The translations under genes were made by a program, and so were the position numbers. Shown here in pieces: positions 8,701-14,315 of a stretch of 19,039 nt of DNA (position 1 is its first letter; each line of letters opens with the position of its first letter). The stretch lies in NCBI GenBank assembly GCA_029880755.1, contig JAOUNW010000018.1, positions 1 to 19,039 of the forward strand, written 5' to 3'. Source of the DNA: Gammaproteobacteria bacterium. GTDB lineage: Bacteria; Pseudomonadota; Gammaproteobacteria; Acidiferrobacterales; SZUA-150. The notes under the pieces were generated by a model that saw only the letters and a program-made list of their open reading frames with translations, searched no databases and had not been told where the DNA came from.

Positions 8701-8940
8701 ATCGGCGACCAATAGTTCCTGGGCGGTGGGCGTTAGGTCACCCGTGGCAAACCGCATGAGGACGACCAAATCGCCGGCATTTAATACGCCATCGGGGGCA
8801 CCGTAAGGGGCGATATCACCGGCAACATAAGTCACGGCATAGCTAGGTTTTGGAATAAAAAAGAGACACAGCACGAAGGCTAGCGCCAATAGCTGCACTA
8901 AATAGTTCTTGTTGTTGTATCTCCCGCTCCCCCTGGACAT
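2734..8940 (-). CDS. Giant exported dockerin-like / parallel beta-helix / Ig-like / PKD protein
   Basis: This encodes 2068 residues. The ATG at 8940 is chosen over the in-frame TTG at 8964 because a GAGGAG lies ten bases upstream and a normal signal peptide follows (1-35, cleaved after PSYA). Two dockerin-type calcium-loop repeats lie at ~41-67 and ~79-105; APDGVLNAGD and APDGILNAAD carry the loop ligands. An Ig-like domain covers ~118-200. Four parallel beta-helix blocks follow, each opening with a TL-x-x-x-xG...F-x-x-N...G-x-L-x-V-x-G strand set (near 240, 555, 870, 1207) and closing with NNYWG, NNNYWG, GNWWG or ENWWG (near 483, 800, 1133, 1472). Ig-like domains lie at ~1515-1595, ~1598-1681, ~1685-1770 and ~1775-1857. 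A PKD-like domain at ~1863-1966 contains DVDGDGTND, and a small domain at ~1970-2068 ends in DGIWRIGEM. It is presumably surface-bound or secreted; adhesion or glycan binding is an inference and no catalytic site was recognised. Lipoprotein A follows closely. Confidence 0.9.
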   Translation of the reverse strand: MSRGSGRYNNKNYLVQLLALAFVLCLFFIPKPSYAVTYVAGDIAPYGAPDGVLNAGDLVVLMRFATGDLTPTAQELLVADVAPLGAPDGILNAADVLILQRALIGAIPPLPDIVVGPDAPVLDVVTSPTNFNPQLITGSAAPGDTVTLYVNGTLQNTVTANASDGSFSFSAVLDDGINTLYTTAVQAGEVSVPSNTLSVEYINNIPRNQAGTVIATDTVWTAGNTPTPYTIASHLTIAQGATLTLQPGVEIRFNKNNKLDVNGTLIVNGSSASPVVLTSNAALARGEWVGVVINSTASNVVIDNANITWAQNGIQVNSAQNVTISNSSITEFSSNGIYFSGETSGLVDGNLIDNTNKTGRCINLYNTSANPLVGQVMVTGNTLTKCSNGIEMRKHSPLVQGNIIQGNNTGLWIYGNSNPVVNNGNVISGNSQYGIYVSGYAGNSYPVVNNNSIYSNGTGNRYNYYTTQFNNGANVTLNARNNYWGNINTLNIASWIYDYSDTADLPVVAFGPPTNSIGDPVPGNYIDGGPLGENTTLLADETYHVTGVVTVPVGITLNIEQGALLKFIDNATLSIFGTLQVNGVTSNPVTFTTIRATPTSNLWGGVIVKRGAINTVVNHAVLEWAKTGIKVIEAQVILSSITARENSTGVDITSSAGYLASGALSSSQIQNCSIGVSVSGGTSSLFAIYGNIIENNATGITVSYSSPLVQSNIIQNNTDTGIYLNGNAMPLIGGPSITDGNTITGNSRGLHLNNPGSSSSSHPRPTINNNYIYNNSISNIFNSSSSSSTNNYIIDANNNYWGSTNVLDIASKVYDHTDNSALPYIDYTPFNNSDGTEYFGYYIDSGTLTGVTVLEPGVEYYVLGGITVASDATLTIEQGTTLRFMNNALLQVDGALIVNGTPNNRVTFTSASPTSGYWPGIRFNSGCNNCQINGAFIENATRAIEANGVSNLSITNTIIENYDDVGIYVTNVLAGTIQDNTLDNQRAAGNTRGTGIYLQQSTLTALNNIIQYSVIGIRISQTSSPSIQGNTIQYNTEGIRTELSSSPSIQGNTIQANSYGVVVYSSSQPLINGGNYIVNNTSYGVRVEGTNTAGGNPDPVVNGNFIYGNGYYNYIASSFYNPADSNLDATGNWWGTTNFSEIAQKLYDYTDSATGGYPYINFFPFLDEVGNPIIGNYLNGGTLPGDLTISSGASYDIGGTVIVPPGSTLTVEAGATLRFASNAELYIEGSLVVAGAAGNPVTFTSGNTAANLARGAWKGIYATDSASISIDNAVIQWASTAVEAVNATSAVITNSLVSEFDYGIKLSGTTGAINNNYFTNFDPLYPNAGWQSGTAIYVSGCSPAIFDNVIKYVDKGVETINSSSLIKRNRFYVVDNGVLLSDSSPTINENLFYAGFYGIEIVGNNISSSPLITNNTIANNADGISITGSWIDQTTPQPVINNNDFYGNTYHDLSAWNYESNTAIVLDATENWWGTTNPVYGSTWWNGNDIFSEYTSLINYSPFLLSPAYHLPMLDDLPGNVYQQNIAVTGHAKSNREIRLYVNGAFQASVISGGDGSFSLPALLIEGQNTIYATDYDGVTESLGSPEKQVTRSVLDDSIPPVITVTYPVEGAITNNYVTFSGSINEAATLTIAGQAVTVAADNTFTYGPVVLTEGNNAVLLSATDIAGNVGTLTVNVILDTTPPPGPVESLITFNDSVPGQVSVTGAAGSVEAGANVSVVNARSGEVVTTVAAADGSFTLIMSVQAGDELSVVVTDDIGNQTPWLGYSVNGSPPALAFNITSPTNGQVVSTRTVNVTGTLTGPVNSGVNVNGVTGIVNNGRFFVTDVPVNTSGSTTLLATAADINGNTITQSIDVTTYGFNRVKLTVTPDVGVAPAEVTFRIDRTDSLFDIGDIEVDVDGDGTNDLSIYDFSLVWESSSSGSMIASASATYTYSVPGNYNARVIVRDTSGYGGVYYVLTHPVVVQSAMGASAIFHNSYNQMLGKLKTGDPAGALSLLTGTMQNKFQAFFNDASIDFTALAGQLGEVVGGGVSQDVAQLVIKRNEAGQDHHFTVYFVRGSDGIWRIGEM
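4432..8310 (-). repeat. Four successive beta-helix blocks encoded within the giant gene
   Basis: This part encodes residues ~211-1503 of the giant protein. The closing NYWG/NWWG motifs recur at spacings of about 317, 333 and 339 residues. Inside each block, short SPxIxxNxIxxN-type turns of ~22-24 residues repeat. A clear pair is GNTIQYNTEG and GNTIQANSYG near residues 1029-1060. The blocks are recognisable at protein level but have diverged in DNA, so the duplication is old. Confidence 0.8.
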
Positions 8941-8986
8941 CTTCCATGCACTCCTCGCTTCCAAACTTCCCTAGCACTACCTTATT

Positions 8987-8992
8987 ATTATA
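8987..8992 (-). promoter_or_regulatory. Candidate -10 element for the giant gene and following module
   Basis: A perfect TATAAT is read on the minus strand, about 47 bp upstream of the ATG at 8940, inside an AT-rich spacer. No good -35 box lies at 16-18 bp, so this would be a weak or activator-dependent promoter. It is the best candidate between the fba terminator and the giant gene. Confidence 0.4.
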
Positions 8993-9154
8993 AAGCCCTA
9001 TTCTATTAAGGCATTAAGCCAAATTTCTGACTTTAGCTCAATATAAAAATTATTTGAGTGGCGAAACAATGGGTTTAATGCAGGTACTCACCCCTACTAA
9101 CGCTTTAACCAGAACCAAGCTGCTGTTTATATAACAGGATTTACTAATATATCT

Positions 9155-9184
9155 AAAAAATCAAAGGGGGCTTACACCCCCTTT
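9155..9184 (-). terminator. Rho-independent terminator after fba
   Basis: Read on the minus strand, AAAGGGGG and CCCCCTTT form a perfect 8 bp stem with a 6-base loop, followed by GATTTTTT. It lies about 30 bp after the aldolase stop codon. It would end the tkt-gap-pgk-pyk-fba transcript and separate it from the giant gene downstream. Confidence 0.9.
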
Positions 9185-9215
9185 AGTATTACTCATTACC
9201 AAACTAAATACCGCA

Positions 9216-10280
9216 TTAGTTAACCCGCGGATCCAGTTCACCACTGGCATAACGCTTGAACATTTCTTCCAGAGAAACAACTTTGATCTTGGAGGCCATA
9301 CCGGCGCAGCCAAAGGCTTCGTAGCGGGCCTTGCAGATTCCGGACATGGCCTTGGTGGCTTCTTTCAGGAATTTGCGTGGGTCGAAGTTGGAAGGATTTT
9401 CCTTCAGGTGACGACGGATGGCGCCGGTGGAGGCCATGCGCAGATCGGTGTCGATATTGACTTTACGCACACCGTACTTGATGCCTTCCACGATTTCCTC
9501 TACGGGTACGCCGTAGGTGGAACCCATGTCTCCGCCGTATTCATTAATGATCTTTAGCCATTCCTGCGGTACGGAGCTGGAACCGTGCATCACCAGATGG
9601 GTATCGGGAATACGGGCATGAATTTCTTTCACTCGGTTAATGGCAAGAATGTCGCCTGTCGGTGGACGTGGTAACTTGTATGCACCATGCGATGTACCGA
9701 TGGCAATGGCCAGTGCATCCACCTTGGTTTTCTTGACGAAGTCAGCCGCTTCTTCCGGGTCGGTCAGCATCTGGTCATGAGACAACTTACCCTCTGCACC
9801 GACGCCGTCTTCTTCCCCGGCTTCACCGGTTTCCAAAGAACCCAGACAACCCAGTTCACCTTCTACAGAAACACCACCGGCATGAGCGATGTCCACCACT
9901 TTGCGAGTCACTTCCACATTGTAATCATAAGAAGAAGGTGTCTTGGCATCTTCCATTAAAGAACCGTCCATCATGACGGAGCTGAATCCGCTCTGAATGG
10001 AGCGCAAGCAGACGTCAGGCGAAGAACCATGATCCTGGTGCATGACAATAGGAATATGGGGATATTGCTCAATGGCGGCAATGATCAAGTGACGCAGAAA
10101 CGGCTCACCGGCATAACTGCGGGCACCGGCGGAACCCTGCATGATCACAGGACTGTCACAGGCATCGGCCGCCTGCATAATGGCGTGAACCTGTTCCATA
10201 TTGTTGACGTTAAATGCCGGCAGGCCGTAACCGTGCTCTGCGGCATGATCCAAAAGTTGGCGCATGGAAACTAAGGGCAT
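9216..10280 (-). CDS. fba: Class II fructose-1,6-bisphosphate aldolase, Calvin-cycle subtype
   Basis: This cytosolic zinc enzyme reversibly condenses glyceraldehyde 3-phosphate and dihydroxyacetone phosphate into fructose 1,6-bisphosphate. The 354-residue length fits the Calvin-cycle subtype of class II aldolases (FruBisAldo_II_B type) rather than the E. coli FbaA type. Visible motifs are HQDHGSS (81-87, with the catalytic Asp83 and zinc His84), SVMMDGS (101-107), the GELGCLGSLE loop (141-150), GTSHGAYK (195-202), HGSSS (232-236) and NIDTDLR (275-281). The ATG at 10280 has a strong AGGAGG five bases upstream. It is the last gene of the carbon cluster, 53 bp after pyk, and is followed by the terminator at 9155-9184. 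In this context it can serve glycolysis, gluconeogenesis or sugar-phosphate regeneration. The subtype also acts on sedoheptulose bisphosphate in some autotrophs, which this sequence alone does not prove. Confidence 0.95.
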   Translation of the reverse strand: MPLVSMRQLLDHAAEHGYGLPAFNVNNMEQVHAIMQAADACDSPVIMQGSAGARSYAGEPFLRHLIIAAIEQYPHIPIVMHQDHGSSPDVCLRSIQSGFSSVMMDGSLMEDAKTPSSYDYNVEVTRKVVDIAHAGGVSVEGELGCLGSLETGEAGEEDGVGAEGKLSHDQMLTDPEEAADFVKKTKVDALAIAIGTSHGAYKLPRPPTGDILAINRVKEIHARIPDTHLVMHGSSSVPQEWLKIINEYGGDMGSTYGVPVEEIVEGIKYGVRKVNIDTDLRMASTGAIRRHLKENPSNFDPRKFLKEATKAMSGICKARYEAFGCAGMASKIKVVSLEEMFKRYASGELDPRVN

Positions 10281-10333
10281 CTCTACCTCCTGAAAATGTT
10301 GGCTCGTAAATTAATAAACTTTTCTAAAACAAT

Positions 10334-11773
10334 CTAGTGGCTATGCAAGTCACCCACCTGGACAATCTTCATGGTATTTGTGCCGCCTGGCTTGGCCAAT
10401 GGCTCGCCGATGGTTAACACCACAATATCACCGTTGCGCACTGCCCCGCGACGGCGCAATTCATCAACCGCTTCCTGCATTACCGCTGCCGGATCATTGG
10501 AAGTCAACATAAAGCTGACCGGGTAAACCCCTCGGAAGAGAGTGACTTTTCTACGGGTTTCCGCATGAGGCGTCAAGGCATAGATAGGTACACCCGAGCT
10601 GATACGCGACATCCATTTGGCCGTTGATCCGGATTCTGTCAGCGAGGCGATAGCCTTAACCGGCAGGTGATTGGCGGAATACATGGTTGCCATGGCAATA
10701 GCTTCATCAATTTTTTCAAAGCCGACATCCATCCGGTGGGCGGAATGTGTCACTTCCCGGGTCTGTTCGGCAACGCGACATACCCGATCCATAGCCGACA
10801 CCGCTGCCACCGCATGCTTACCTGCCGCAGTTTCGGCAGACAACATGACGGCATCGGTACCGTCAATCACAGCATTGGCAACGTCGGACACTTCGGCGCG
10901 TGTCGGGATGGCGTTTTCAATCATGGACTCCATCATTTGCGTGGCCGTAATGACTACCTTGTTCATGCTGCGCGCCATTTTGATCAGGCGTTTTTGAATA
11001 GGTGGGACTGCGGCATCGCCGATTTCCACGCCAAGGTCGCCACGGGCAATCATAATGACATCCGATGCGGCAATGATGCTCTCAATATTCTGGATAGCAT
11101 CGGCGCGCTCGATTTTGGAAACGATGCCACCGTGGCCTCCGGCAGCACGTAATAGCTCTCTTGCCTCATTAACATCATCAGCGTCACAAGGAAATGAAAT
11201 CGCCAGATAGTCAGCACGAATTTCTGCGGCGATTTTTATATGCTCCTTGTCCTTGTCAGTAAGGGCCTTGGCAGACAAGCCACCACCCTGGCGATTAATG
11301 CCTTTACTGTCCGACAACTCGCCGCCGACAACCACGCGGCATATCACCTGACTGCCATCAACCTGGTCCACCCACAAAACGAGTCGGCCATCATCCAATA
11401 ACAGCGTGACACCACGCTCAACATCCTGGGCCAGCGGTCGGTAGGTAACACCTACCCGCTCCTGATTACCTTCTGTCAGCGAATAATCGACATCGAGAAT
11501 AAAGGTATCGCCTTCAGCCAGAGTGATTTTCTTATTTTTGAATTTGCCAATACGGATCTTGGGGCCTTGCAGATCCACCAGCACACCCACTTCACGGCCG
11601 TGAGCCTTGGCGCGATCGCGCGCTGCTTCGGCACGCTGCTTGTGCACCTCCGTCTTGTCATGAGAAAAATTAAGACGTACCACATCAACGCCCGCCTCGA
11701 TGATTTTATCGAGCACTTTTGGGTCATCCGTTGCCGGACCCAGTGTTGCCACAATCTTGGTGCGTCTTAACAT
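10334..11773 (-). CDS. pyk: Pyruvate kinase (PykA type)
   Basis: This enzyme converts phosphoenolpyruvate and ADP to pyruvate and ATP in the cytosol. The 479-residue product starts MLRRTKIVATLGPAT like PykA enzymes. The ATG at 11773 is preferred over an in-frame TTG at 11842 that would overlap pgk by 23 bp and add residues absent from the family. Visible elements are RLNFSH (33-38), the QGPKIR strand (69-74), KIERADA (220-226), MIARGDLGVEI (241-251), ATQMMESMI (277-285) and PTRAEVSDVANAV (290-302), followed by the C-terminal regulatory domain. It begins 46 bp after pgk and precedes fba, consistent with one operon. The ribosome-binding site is only moderate (AAGAG, about 12 bases away). Residue pattern and start agree better with PykA (type II) than PykF; the effector is not deducible. 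Confidence 0.94.
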   Translation of the reverse strand: MLRRTKIVATLGPATDDPKVLDKIIEAGVDVVRLNFSHDKTEVHKQRAEAARDRAKAHGREVGVLVDLQGPKIRIGKFKNKKITLAEGDTFILDVDYSLTEGNQERVGVTYRPLAQDVERGVTLLLDDGRLVLWVDQVDGSQVICRVVVGGELSDSKGINRQGGGLSAKALTDKDKEHIKIAAEIRADYLAISFPCDADDVNEARELLRAAGGHGGIVSKIERADAIQNIESIIAASDVIMIARGDLGVEIGDAAVPPIQKRLIKMARSMNKVVITATQMMESMIENAIPTRAEVSDVANAVIDGTDAVMLSAETAAGKHAVAAVSAMDRVCRVAEQTREVTHSAHRMDVGFEKIDEAIAMATMYSANHLPVKAIASLTESGSTAKWMSRISSGVPIYALTPHAETRRKVTLFRGVYPVSFMLTSNDPAAVMQEAVDELRRRGAVRNGDIVVLTIGEPLAKPGGTNTMKIVQVGDLHSH

Positions 11774-11819
11774 GTTTTTTATCAACTCTTGACTGTAAAT
11801 GTCGGGTTCGACCTTCTCT

Positions 11820-13001
11820 TTAATTTTTTGCACGTTGTTCAAGAATTTCTACAGCGGGTAACTTCTTGCCCTCCAGGAACTCCAGAAATGCGCCGCCGCC
11901 AGTCGAGATATAGGATATCTTGTTTGCAATCTTGTATTTGTCCACTGCCGCCAAAGTATCGCCGCCACCTGCTATAGAGAACGCCGGGCTATCGGCAATG
12001 GCCTTGGCAATCGTCTTGGTGCCTTCACCGAATTGATCGAACTCAAACACGCCTACCGGCCCGTTCCAGACGATTGTGCCGGCCTTCATAAGTATTTCCG
12101 CCAGTTGCGCTGCGGATTCCGGACCGATATCAAAAATCATGTCATCGTCCGCAACCTCGGACGCCTTCTTTAGTGTGGCTTCCGCTGTTTCAGAAAATTC
12201 CTTGCCGCAAACAACATCCACCGGGACAGGAATGTCTCCGCCGCGCGCCTTGGCCTGCTCCGTCAGTTTTTTGGCAGTCTCCACCAGATCCGGCTCGTAC
12301 AGAGACTTGCCGACATTGTGGCCGGCCGCAGCAATAAAGGTATTGGCGATGCCACCACCCACAATTAACTGGTCCACTACCTTGGACAACGATTCCAGCA
12401 CTGTCAGCTTGGTCGACACCTTCGAGCCACCGACAATAGCAACCATGGGCCGGGCAGGATTCAACAATGCCTGAGTAAGCGCATCCAGTTCAGCCGCCAA
12501 CAACGGACCGGCGCAAGCAACCGGCGCATACTTGGCGACACCATGGGTAGATGCCTGCGCCCGGTGGGCTGTACCAAAGGCGTCCATGACATAGATATCG
12601 CACAATGCTGCCATCTTTTTAGACAGCTCATCGTCATTCTTTTTCTCGCCCTTGTTGAAGCGCACGTTTTCACACAACACAACATCACCGTCGTGCATTT
12701 CACCGACGCCATTTAACCAGTCCTTAACAATACGAACATCCCGGCCCAGCAGGGCAGACATATGGTCGCCAACCGGTATCATGGAATACTGTTCGTCATA
12801 CTCACCTTCTGTAGGACGGCCAAGGTGAGACATCACCATAACTTTGGCACCGGCTTTCATGGCGCGCTCGATAGTGGGCAGGCTGGCCAGAATACGCTTG
12901 TCACTGGTTACTCTGCCGTCCTTGATAGGGACATTCAAATCCTGGCGAATAAGCACACGCTTACCCGCAAGTTTGAGATCGGTCATCTTTATTACTGACA
13001 T
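11820..13001 (-). CDS. pgk: Phosphoglycerate kinase
   Basis: This enzyme reversibly transfers phosphate between 1,3-bisphosphoglycerate/ADP and 3-phosphoglycerate/ATP in the cytosol. The 393-residue length is normal. Visible motifs are RQDLNVP (19-25) and SHLGRP (58-63) in the N-terminal substrate domain, GPLLAAELDAL near 165, GGSKVSTK (191-198), WNGPVGVFE (312-320) and GGGDT (345-349) in the nucleotide domain, and STGGGAFLE (366-374). The start at 13001 has GGGAG seven bases upstream. It follows gap, whose product it uses directly, after a 173 bp spacer containing a hairpin. It probably shares the cluster transcript but may also be transcribed or processed separately. Confidence 0.96.
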   Translation of the reverse strand: MSVIKMTDLKLAGKRVLIRQDLNVPIKDGRVTSDKRILASLPTIERAMKAGAKVMVMSHLGRPTEGEYDEQYSMIPVGDHMSALLGRDVRIVKDWLNGVGEMHDGDVVLCENVRFNKGEKKNDDELSKKMAALCDIYVMDAFGTAHRAQASTHGVAKYAPVACAGPLLAAELDALTQALLNPARPMVAIVGGSKVSTKLTVLESLSKVVDQLIVGGGIANTFIAAAGHNVGKSLYEPDLVETAKKLTEQAKARGGDIPVPVDVVCGKEFSETAEATLKKASEVADDDMIFDIGPESAAQLAEILMKAGTIVWNGPVGVFEFDQFGEGTKTIAKAIADSPAFSIAGGGDTLAAVDKYKIANKISYISTGGGAFLEFLEGKKLPAVEILEQRAKN

Positions 13002-13128
13002 TGATTAACTCCCAATAAGTAGATGTTTCAAAAAATTTTGGTAATCAGTCATTAACAAAATTCTCTGGTGCCAGACGCGTACAAGGCAGGCCAAACCATT
13101 GAGGTCGTGACCCGCCCCACGCCATACT

Positions 13129-13162
13129 GTGCGGGCTGCCGTATAAAACCGTTAGCCCGCAC
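13129..13162 (-). other. Hairpin in the gap-pgk spacer
   Basis: GTGCGGGCT (13129-13137) and AGCCCGCAC (13154-13162) form a perfect 9 bp stem around a 16-base loop, starting about 12 bases past the gap stop codon on the transcript. No run of U follows, so it is not a typical intrinsic terminator. It could protect the 3' end of upstream mRNA or mark a processing site. Confidence 0.6.
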
Positions 13163-13174
13163 TGTAAACCCTGA

Positions 13175-14173
13175 TTACTTGGACATCACCCGGATCATTT
13201 CCAGTACCTTGGAAGAATAACCCCATTCGTTATCGTACCAGGATACGAGTTTGACGAAGGTGCCATCCAGAGCAATACCGGCTTCCGCATCAAAGGTGGA
13301 CGTACAGGCCTCGCCACGGAAATCAGTGGAAACCACCTTGTCTTCGGTATAACCCAGCACACCCTTCATCGGACCTTCCGAGGCCTTCTTCATGGCGGCA
13401 CAAATATCCTTGTAGCTGGCTTCCTTGTTCAGCTCCACAGTCAGATCCACCACGGATACGTCAGAGGTCGGCACACGGAATGCCATACCAGTCAGTTTGC
13501 CGTTCAGCTCAGGCAACACCTTGCCTACCGCCTTGGCTGCGCCAGTGGAAGAAGGAATAATGTTTTCCAGAATACCACGGCCACCGCGCCAGTCTTTCAT
13601 GGAGGGCCCATCAACGGTTTTCTGGGTAGCAGTAGCTGCATGCACTGTCGTCATCAGACCGCGCTTGATACCAAAGTTATCGTTAATCACTTTGGCCAAC
13701 GGTGCCAGGCAGTTAGTGGTGCAAGATGCATTAGAGACAATGGTCTGACCGGAGTAAGACGCGTCATTCACACCATAAACAAACATAGGAGTATCATCCT
13801 TTGAAGGTGCAGACATAATGACCTTCTTGGCGCCCGCATCAATATGCTTCTGGCCGGTTTCCTTGGTCAGGAATAAGCCGGTGGACTCTACAACGATATC
13901 AGCGCCCACTTCGTTCCACTTCAGCTGTGCCGGATCTCTCTCAGCAGTCAGGCGGATTTTCTTGCCATTGACCACCAGAGTATTGCCCTCAACAGACACG
14001 GTTCCCTTAAAACGGCCGTGCACGGAATCGTGCATTAACATGTACGCCAGATAATCCGGCTCCAGCAGATCGTTAATCCCTACAATTTCAATATCAGAGA
14101 AGTTCTGCACCGCAGCGCGGAACACCATTCTTCCAATACGGCCAAAACCATTGATGCCGACTTTAATTGCCAT
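13175..14173 (-). CDS. gap: Glyceraldehyde-3-phosphate dehydrogenase, type I
   Basis: This enzyme catalyses NAD(P)-dependent oxidative phosphorylation of glyceraldehyde 3-phosphate to 1,3-bisphosphoglycerate, reversible in gluconeogenesis and carbon fixation. The 332-residue length is typical. The Rossmann motif INGFGRIGR spans 7-15, the catalytic Cys151 lies in SNASCTTNC (147-155), His178 is the general base in TTVHAA, and the C-terminus holds SWYDNEWGYS. The ATG at 14173 has GGAG seven bases upstream. It lies between tkt and pgk, 142 bp from tkt, with hairpins on both flanks. Ligands for cofactor choice were not resolved, so NAD versus NADP preference is open. Confidence 0.96.
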   Translation of the reverse strand: MAIKVGINGFGRIGRMVFRAAVQNFSDIEIVGINDLLEPDYLAYMLMHDSVHGRFKGTVSVEGNTLVVNGKKIRLTAERDPAQLKWNEVGADIVVESTGLFLTKETGQKHIDAGAKKVIMSAPSKDDTPMFVYGVNDASYSGQTIVSNASCTTNCLAPLAKVINDNFGIKRGLMTTVHAATATQKTVDGPSMKDWRGGRGILENIIPSSTGAAKAVGKVLPELNGKLTGMAFRVPTSDVSVVDLTVELNKEASYKDICAAMKKASEGPMKGVLGYTEDKVVSTDFRGEACTSTFDAEAGIALDGTFVKLVSWYDNEWGYSSKVLEMIRVMSK

Positions 14174-14255
14174 AGTTTTTCTCCAGATCTAGTTAATTTA
14201 ATATTTAAATGAAAAATAAAAAATCTTTCAGCCCGCAAATACCGGTAAACCAGAA

Positions 14256-14278
14256 CCGGCCCCGGGAATCGGGGCCGG
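14256..14278 (-). other. GC-rich hairpin in the tkt-gap spacer
   Basis: CCGGCCCC and GGGGCCGG form a perfect 8 bp stem with a 7-base loop about 37 bp after the tkt stop codon. No U-tract follows on the minus strand. It may be a stability or attenuation element between tkt and gap rather than a full terminator. Confidence 0.6.
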
Positions 14279-14315
14279 ATTGTTATTTAGGTGACGGTAT
14301 GATGAGTGTGGCGGT

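Noticed and set aside
11774..11842. Longer pyruvate kinase start at an in-frame TTG overlapping pgk
   Set aside because: The added residues do not match the family, and the ATG at 11773 gives the canonical N-terminus.
14256..14278. Intrinsic terminator between tkt and gap
   Set aside because: The stem is strong, but no U-tract follows on the minus strand and the next gene continues in the same direction.
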